From contig NZ_CP092123.1 in assembly GCF_022343685.1 (NCBI RefSeq), positions 248,001-312,000 of the forward strand: a DNA stretch of 64,000 nt, given 5' to 3'. Position numbers and translations under genes: made by a program. Shown piece by piece: positions 59,401 to 64,000 of the stretch; the stretch's first letter is position 1, and each line of letters starts with the position of its first letter. Under the pieces are notes generated by a model. It was given only the letters and a program-made list of their open reading frames with translations, did not search any database and was not told the DNA's origin. This DNA comes from Marinobacterium sediminicola. GTDB lineage: Bacteria > Pseudomonadota > Gammaproteobacteria > Pseudomonadales > Balneatricaceae.

Positions 59401-59637
59401 CAGCTGTTGCTGCAGCTCTTCGGCGCGTCGCTGGTATTGCTGGCTGCTTTTCAGGGCACTCAGGGTTCTCTGATAGAGGTCGCTCAGAGCAGCCTGATCG
59501 CCTGTCGAATCCTGCTGTTGTTCCAGCTGCTGCTCCAGGCGCTGGATGGTTTCTTCCGGGGAAGCAGCTAAAGTTAAGGTACAGGTCAGGAGCAAACCGG
59601 CCAGTAATAACCAGAGTCGCAGTAATCGTATTGTCAT
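56416..59637 (-). CDS. Large MscS-family mechanosensitive channel (MscK/MscM-like)
   Basis: A 1073-residue channel. A signal peptide ([22 protein letters not shown]) is followed by a long glutamine-rich periplasmic coiled-coil region (about 30-460), a set of membrane helices (about 480-830), and the MscS pore and beta domain ([34 protein letters not shown], then [18 protein letters not shown]). Length and layout match E. coli MscK (1120) and YjeP (1107). It releases solutes on osmotic downshock, fitting a marine organism. The N-terminal repeats are unusually rich in Q and L. Confidence 0.92.
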   Translation of the reverse strand: [1073 protein letters not shown]

Positions 59638-59708
59638 CAGTCTGTCAATATCAGCACATGGAGAGGGGGCATAATCGTAGTTGCTAATCAGAGCATAGGA
59701 GCATGACG

Positions 59709-60725
59709 GTGAACAGAACAAGAATAATACGACCTGATAGTCATGCAGAACCGGGTTTCCATCCCTGTCGGCTGCGTGAGTCGCTGGATACCTTCATCCC
59801 GGGAGAGCAGACTCTCTGCAATAATGAGGTTCAGGCCTATCTGGCCTATTACGGCCTGGAAGCGGTCAGCGCAATGGCGCGCTACAGCATTGGTACCGAG
59901 CTGATCGGTGACACGCTACTGGTGGTGCAGCATTTCAGTCGTGCTCACAGTCGTGGCACGGCAGTGGTGGTACATGGTTATACCGATCATGCCGGGCTGT
60001 ATCGCCATCTGATCGCACATCTGCTAGATCAGCATTGGGATGTGTTGATTTATGACCTGCCGGGGCATGGACTGTCTTCTGGGCAGCGTTATGCCATCGA
60101 CACTTTTCGCACCTATGCGCGTCAGTTGACCAGCCTGCTGCAGCGGCATGAACACAAGCTGACAATGCCCTGCGTCGGCATTGGTCAGAGTACCGGTGGT
60201 GCCATTCTGTTGCAGGTGGCGCTGGAGCGGCAGCGTGCGAGCTTGCTGCTGCGGGACCGGGTTTTGCTGTCGCCGCTGGTGCGTCCACGTCACTTCAACC
60301 GTATCGAGCTGAGCTATCGCTGGTTGCACTGGTGCCTCAAGCGTGTGAATCGTGAACACAGCGAGAGCTCCAATGACAGTGATTTCGTCCATTTCATGCG
60401 CCATCACGACCCCATGCAGGGTAATTTCGTCGATGTCGGCTGGGTGGGTGCGATGCTGGAGTGGGTGCATCTGGTGGAGTCGGTGGATGCCATCCAGATT
60501 CCGGCGCTGATCGTTCAGGGGACAGATGATCAGACGCTGGAGTGGGAACATAATCTGGAAGTGCTGGCGCGCCTGCTGCCGCGGGCCAATATCGAGCGGC
60601 TGGTGGCCGCACGTCACCACCTGGTCAACGAAGCAGAACCCTGGCGTCGAGAGGTGCTGGACCGGATCAGTCAGCGGCTGAAAACTCATTCGAGGCCGCA
60701 GCGACTGCCCCGCGTCGCCGTTTAG
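59709..60725 (+). CDS. Alpha/beta hydrolase (monoacylglycerol lipase-like)
   Basis: A 338-residue hydrolase. The nucleophile elbow GIGQSTGG carries Ser, VVHGYTDHAGLYRHL is the oxyanion strand, and late Asp (VQGTDDQTLEW) and His (ARHHLVNE) complete the triad. It resembles serine aminopeptidase S33 / lysophospholipase PldB-type enzymes. A GTG start at 59709 fits AGGAG seven bases upstream, while the ATG at 59703 lies almost inside that site. It diverges from the MscS-family gene. Substrate is probably an acylglycerol or lysolipid; inferred. Confidence 0.83.
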   Translation: MNRTRIIRPDSHAEPGFHPCRLRESLDTFIPGEQTLCNNEVQAYLAYYGLEAVSAMARYSIGTELIGDTLLVVQHFSRAHSRGTAVVVHGYTDHAGLYRHLIAHLLDQHWDVLIYDLPGHGLSSGQRYAIDTFRTYARQLTSLLQRHEHKLTMPCVGIGQSTGGAILLQVALERQRASLLLRDRVLLSPLVRPRHFNRIELSYRWLHWCLKRVNREHSESSNDSDFVHFMRHHDPMQGNFVDVGWVGAMLEWVHLVESVDAIQIPALIVQGTDDQTLEWEHNLEVLARLLPRANIERLVAARHHLVNEAEPWRREVLDRISQRLKTHSRPQRLPRVAV

Positions 60726-60747
60726 AAACCAGTGACGGCCATAAAAC

Positions 60748-60777
60748 AAAACCCCGGTTGATGAGACCGGGGTTTTT
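60748..60777. terminator. Bidirectional terminator between the hydrolase gene and serA
   Basis: AAAACCCCGGT and ACCGGGGTTTT arms with a seven-base loop, T runs on both strands. Confidence 0.95.
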
Positions 60778-60821
60778 GTCGTCTGACGACTGCCGTCAGG
60801 CAGAGGTCTGTGTTCGACTGA

Positions 60822-62054
60822 TCAGAACAGGCGGCGGCAGCGAATGGTGCCGTTGACCTGCTTCAGCTTCTCCAGCGCCAGCTCGGAGTAGTCCGCATCG
60901 ACATCGATCACCACATAACCAACCTTGTCGTTGGTCTGCAGGTACTGACCGGAGATGTTGATGCCGTTTTCGGAGAACACGGTGTTGATCTGGGTGAGGA
61001 CACCCGGGATGTTCTCGTGGACGTGCAGCAGACGGTGCTTGTTCGGATGCTCCGGCAGCGCCACTTCCGGGAAGTTCACGGAGGTGATGGAAGAACCGTT
61101 GTCGCTGTACTTGACCAGCTTTTCGGCGACTTCGTAGCCGATGTTTTCCTGGGCTTCCATGGTGGAGCCGCCCACGTGCGGGGTCAGGATCACATTGTCG
61201 AATTCGCGCAGTGGGCTGATGAACTCATCGTCATTGGTGCGCGGCTCAACCGGGAATACGTCGATAGCCGCACCCAGCAGCTTGCCGGCCTTGAGTGCTT
61301 CGCAGAGAGCATCGATGTCGACCACGGTACCACGTGCGGCGTTGATGAAGATGGCATCCTGCTTGATCTGTTCAAACTGGAATTTACCCATCATGTCCTT
61401 GGTCGCAGCGGTTTCCGGTACGTGCAGGCTGATGATGTCACACATGCCCAGCAGTTCCGGCAAAGAGCTCACCTGCTTGGCGTTACCCAGCGGCAGCTTG
61501 GTCACGACGTCGTAGAAGTAGACGTCCATGCCGAGGCCTTCGGCCAGTACGCTCAGCTGAGAGCCGATGCTGCCGTAGCCGACGATACCCAGTTTCTTGC
61601 CACGGATCTCGTAGGAATTCTTGGCGCTCTTCTGCCACTCGCCACGGTGAGCCTTGGCATTCTTTTCCGCTACGCCACGCAGCAGGATGATCGCTTCGGC
61701 CAGCACCAGCTCGGCAACAGAGCGGGTGTTGGAGTAAGGCGCGTTGAAAACGGCGATACCGCTCTCGGTTGCGGCCTGCAGGTCAACCTGGTTGGTACCG
61801 ATGCAGAAACAACCGACGGCAACCAGTTTTTCGGCCGCTTCAAACACCTGACGGGTCAGCTGGGTGCGTGAACGGATGCCGATGAAGTGAACGTCACGAA
61901 CCTTTTCGATCAGCTCTTCTTCCGGCAGGGAACCGGTATGAAACTCGATGTTGGTGTAGCCCTGCGCGTTCAGCGTGTCGATCGCGGACTGGTGCACGCC
62001 TTCCAGCAACAGAATCTTGATCTTGCTCTTATCCAGAGAAGTAGTTTTGCTCAT
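60822..62054 (-). CDS. serA: D-3-phosphoglycerate dehydrogenase
   Basis: A 410-residue SerA, the enteric length. It has the NAD motif GIVGYGSIGSQLSVLAEGLGM, the catalytic Arg/Glu/His region (FINAARGTVVD, FPVEPRTNDDEF, LTPHVGGSTMEAQENIG) and a C-terminal ACT domain (PGVLTQINTVFSENGINISGQYL) for serine feedback. It makes 3-phosphohydroxypyruvate, the first serine step. The ATG at 62054 gives the family length; the open frame continues 33 codons upstream without a good ribosome site. Confidence 0.96.
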   Translation of the reverse strand: MSKTTSLDKSKIKILLLEGVHQSAIDTLNAQGYTNIEFHTGSLPEEELIEKVRDVHFIGIRSRTQLTRQVFEAAEKLVAVGCFCIGTNQVDLQAATESGIAVFNAPYSNTRSVAELVLAEAIILLRGVAEKNAKAHRGEWQKSAKNSYEIRGKKLGIVGYGSIGSQLSVLAEGLGMDVYFYDVVTKLPLGNAKQVSSLPELLGMCDIISLHVPETAATKDMMGKFQFEQIKQDAIFINAARGTVVDIDALCEALKAGKLLGAAIDVFPVEPRTNDDEFISPLREFDNVILTPHVGGSTMEAQENIGYEVAEKLVKYSDNGSSITSVNFPEVALPEHPNKHRLLHVHENIPGVLTQINTVFSENGINISGQYLQTNDKVGYVVIDVDADYSELALEKLKQVNGTIRCRRLF

Positions 62055-62207
62055 CTTCTGCGACTCATGCTGCAGCTGGGCGGAAAGTCGTCCAGCCAGG
62101 GAAAAATTGAGGTTGGCAAGTCTATCACAAACTCGGTGACGGTGTGGGGTCACACAGAGTTGCGTGGTGGAAAATTATTCAGCTCGTCATGAATACAAGC
62201 GAAGATG

Positions 62208-62231
62208 AGGGCTGAGGTGGGGATCAGCCCT
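62208..62231 (-). terminator. Hairpin after ppnP
   Basis: AGGGCTGA and TCAGCCCT arms around eight bases, 17 bp past the ppnP stop codon; no T run. Confidence 0.55.
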
Positions 62232-62247
62232 GCAGGCTCGACCGTAA

Positions 62248-62529
62248 TCAGCTGTAATAGCAGAGGTAAGCGGTCGGTGTTTCGATGCGCACGTCGAACG
62301 AGTCACCAGCGGTGATGTTGAACTCCGTACCGGCGGGGAATGAAGTCCACTCGTCACTGCCCGGCAGGCGAACGACCAGTTCACCTGCCGTTACGATCAT
62401 GCGCTCGTTCTGGCTGGTGCCGAAGGTGAACTCACCCGGCAGCATGACGCCGGATGTGGCGGGACCTTCCGGGGTTTCGAATGCGATGGAAACGACTTTG
62501 CCGTCGAAGTAGCTGTTGGTGCTGAGCAT
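62248..62529 (-). CDS. ppnP: Pyrimidine/purine nucleoside phosphorylase
   Basis: A 93-residue single-cupin protein of the PpnP (DUF1255, YaiE) family: NSYFDGKVVSIAFETPEGPATSGVMLPGEFTFGT, then ERMIVTAGELVVRLPG and FNITAGDSFDVRI. It phosphorolyses many nucleosides to bases plus ribose 1-phosphate. AGGAG lies shortly before the ATG. It stands alone between serA and a lysR gene. Confidence 0.94.
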   Translation of the reverse strand: MLSTNSYFDGKVVSIAFETPEGPATSGVMLPGEFTFGTSQNERMIVTAGELVVRLPGSDEWTSFPAGTEFNITAGDSFDVRIETPTAYLCYYS

Positions 62530-62602
62530 GGGCTCTCCTTGAACTCAGGGGCCGTCAGGCCGTCATTGGGAGTCGCATCATAATCTGCAGGCCCTGCAGC
62601 TG

Positions 62603-63490
62603 TCATCTGCCCTGAACAGGTCGTGCCTGTTCCAGCACCAGGTCGACAAATGTCTGGTTGGCACGCGAGAGATGATGCCCCTTGCGCCAGGCCAGAGACA
62701 GGTCCAACCAGACCGGAGTGGCGAAGGGAATGGCCACCAGGGAGGGGTCATCGATAACGACCATTTCCAGCAGGGTGGTGATGCCATAACCATGGGAAAC
62801 GATCTGCTTGATCAGCGGAATCAGATTGGTTTCGAAACCGATGTTGGGAGTCACCCCGGCTTCGTGGCTGATTCGGTCGATCACTTCGCGATGAAAATAG
62901 CCTTCCTTGAACAACACCAGCTCCTCTGCAAAAAATGCGTCATAACTGATGTTGTCGGCTGCGGCCAGGGGGTGATCGACAGGCAGAATCGCCATCATTT
63001 GTGCCTGCAGAAAGCGGTGGGTCTCCAGTTCCTCCGGTGGGGTGTCGCTGACGATAACCCCCATGTCGATCTCACCTCTGTGGATCATCTGTTGCAGCTT
63101 GCGCGTGCCGGCCTCCACGACCTCCAGCCGAATGCCGGGATAGCGGTGGCGGAACGCCATCAGAATCGGTGGAAAATAGTAGGAGCCCAGCATGCTGGGA
63201 ATGCCGACACGGACCTCGCCCCGTTCCAGAGTATGCAGTTCGCGCATCTCTCGTTCGGCGTCCTGAACGGCTTGCAGAATCCGTCGCGCATGCCGCACCA
63301 GCACTTCTCCTTCGCTGGTTAATCGCACCTGCCGCTCCTGTCGGTCAAACAGGGGCAATTCCAGCTGCTGTTCCAGCTTGCGAATGGCCATGCTGACGGC
63401 CGGTTGGGCGATGTGCAGTTGTTCCGCGGCGGCGGTGAAACCGCCCTGTTCGGCAACGGCAAGAAAATAGCGAAGATTGCGCAGTTCCAT
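62603..63490 (-). CDS. LysR-family regulator (CynR/YnfL-like)
   Basis: A 295-residue LysR: MELRNLRYFLAVAEQGGFTAAAEQLHIAQPAVSMAIRKLEQQL gives the HTH, and the effector domain follows (VRVGIPSMLGSYYFPPILMAF). The ATG at 63490 matches the usual LysR start; a longer upstream frame is AT-rich and not protein-like. It is divergent from an MFS transporter gene 108 bp away, the same arrangement as E. coli ynfL-ynfM. It probably controls that exporter. Confidence 0.9.
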   Translation of the reverse strand: MELRNLRYFLAVAEQGGFTAAAEQLHIAQPAVSMAIRKLEQQLELPLFDRQERQVRLTSEGEVLVRHARRILQAVQDAEREMRELHTLERGEVRVGIPSMLGSYYFPPILMAFRHRYPGIRLEVVEAGTRKLQQMIHRGEIDMGVIVSDTPPEELETHRFLQAQMMAILPVDHPLAAADNISYDAFFAEELVLFKEGYFHREVIDRISHEAGVTPNIGFETNLIPLIKQIVSHGYGITTLLEMVVIDDPSLVAIPFATPVWLDLSLAWRKGHHLSRANQTFVDLVLEQARPVQGR

Positions 63491-63598
63491 ATCAATATTA
63501 ATTATTGGTTTTATAAAAACTATATATTTTAATGATTTTAAATCCACTGTTATTGTCGGACCACTCAACTTTCCGAATGCTCGATTCAGGTACGCCCC

Positions 63599-64000
63599 AT
63601 GATTGTTTCCGGCAGCGCCGCCTTCTGGCGGGCAACTCTGGCCCTGTGCCTGGGGTCGTTCATGATTTTCTCCAATGTCTACGTGACGCAGCCGCTGCTG
63701 CCGATGCTGGCCGAGGCGTTTCAGGTCTCGCCCTTGCAGGCGGGCTGGACCTTTACCGTCACGACGCTGACGCTGGGACTCTCGCTGCTGATCTGGGGTC
63801 CGCTGTCTGATGCTCTGGGGCGGCGCTGGATCATGTTGCTCACCATGGGCGGCGCGACGCTTGTCACCTTGTTGCTCTCCTTTATTGACAGTTATACCGG
63901 CATGCTCGTATTGCGTGCGGTGCAGGGCGTCCTGCTGGCCGGCCTGCCGGCGATTGCGATCGCCTGGATGGGGGATGAGTTCGAGCGTCCGGCCGTATTG
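63599..64000 (+). CDS. MFS transporter (YnfM-like), N-terminal part
   Basis: A frame that is open from ATG 63599 to the end of the window, 134 residues. It shows the first four MFS helices and motif A (GPLSDALGRRWIML), with FMIFSNVYVTQPLLPMLAEAF typical of the YnfM/CynX-like branch of drug or solute exporters. The gene continues past the window. Its divergent LysR neighbour suggests a regulated exporter. Substrate is unknown. Confidence 0.88.
   Translation, partial: MIVSGSAAFWRATLALCLGSFMIFSNVYVTQPLLPMLAEAFQVSPLQAGWTFTVTTLTLGLSLLIWGPLSDALGRRWIMLLTMGGATLVTLLLSFIDSYTGMLVLRAVQGVLLAGLPAIAIAWMGDEFERPAVL

Noticed and set aside
1-64000. CRISPR arrays, tRNA or rRNA genes, prophage
   Set aside because: No regularly spaced repeats, no tRNA cloverleaf or rRNA sequence and no phage structural genes were seen. 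The one phage-like fragment (8267-8395) is too short to support a prophage.

Overview
The window looks like a chromosome segment from a marine gammaproteobacterium of the Oceanospirillales type (for example a Marinobacterium- or Neptunomonas-like organism). This is an inference from gene content: trimethylamine and dimethylamine catabolism, TRAP transport, an acrylyl-CoA reductase-like gene, RpoN-type promoters, and a mostly GC-rich composition. The exception is an AT-richer accessory patch at about 7.0-9.8 kb. I saw no rRNA, tRNA or CRISPR array.

Region 1 (1-18.9 kb) is a methylated-amine island bracketed by two ammonium transporter genes. It holds a dimethylamine monooxygenase operon (cupin, dmmA, dmmB, dmmC, then SMR and SDR genes), an unexplained SnoaL/GNAT/nitrilase trio, trimethylamine monooxygenase (tmm) with a second cupin, a cytosolic NarX/NarL-like two-component system with a PAS protein, and TMAO demethylase (tdm). 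Together these give TMA -> TMAO -> DMA + formaldehyde -> methylamine + formaldehyde. The released nitrogen fits the flanking Amt genes. RpoN promoters precede dmm and the second amt, an NtrC-like palindrome lies upstream of dmm, and NarL-type heptamers lie upstream of tmm and tdm. An IS3-family element with a duplicated left end and a PIN-domain gene interrupt the island.

Region 2 (18.9-26.3 kb) is an ethanolamine module: an AraC regulator, a permease, a kinase-like phosphotransferase, an ethanolamine-phosphate phospho-lyase-like enzyme, and EutB/EutC. It therefore appears to encode two parallel routes from ethanolamine to acetaldehyde.

Region 3 (26.3-39.3 kb) holds an acuI-like reductase, an AhpD-like protein and a TetR gene with matching operators, followed by mixed genes: 2H phosphoesterase, DUF3422, gamma-carbonic anhydrase, a ThDP enzyme with a structured upstream region, a MocR/flavin-oxidase pair, DUF1810, an aldo/keto reductase and an ABC exporter.

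Region 4 (39.3-50 kb) holds a trpR-trpE-trpG operon with an operator-overlapped, apparently leaderless promoter, then a diguanylate cyclase, an AraC/SLC13 pair, a LON-domain protein, glutaredoxin 2, cytochrome c', malate synthase G and a small membrane protein.

Region 5 (50-64 kb) holds a TRAP transporter / HMG-CoA lyase / CoA-transferase / LysR cluster for an unidentified organic acid, a large MscS-family channel, an alpha/beta hydrolase, serA, ppnP, and a divergent LysR/MFS pair that runs off the end.
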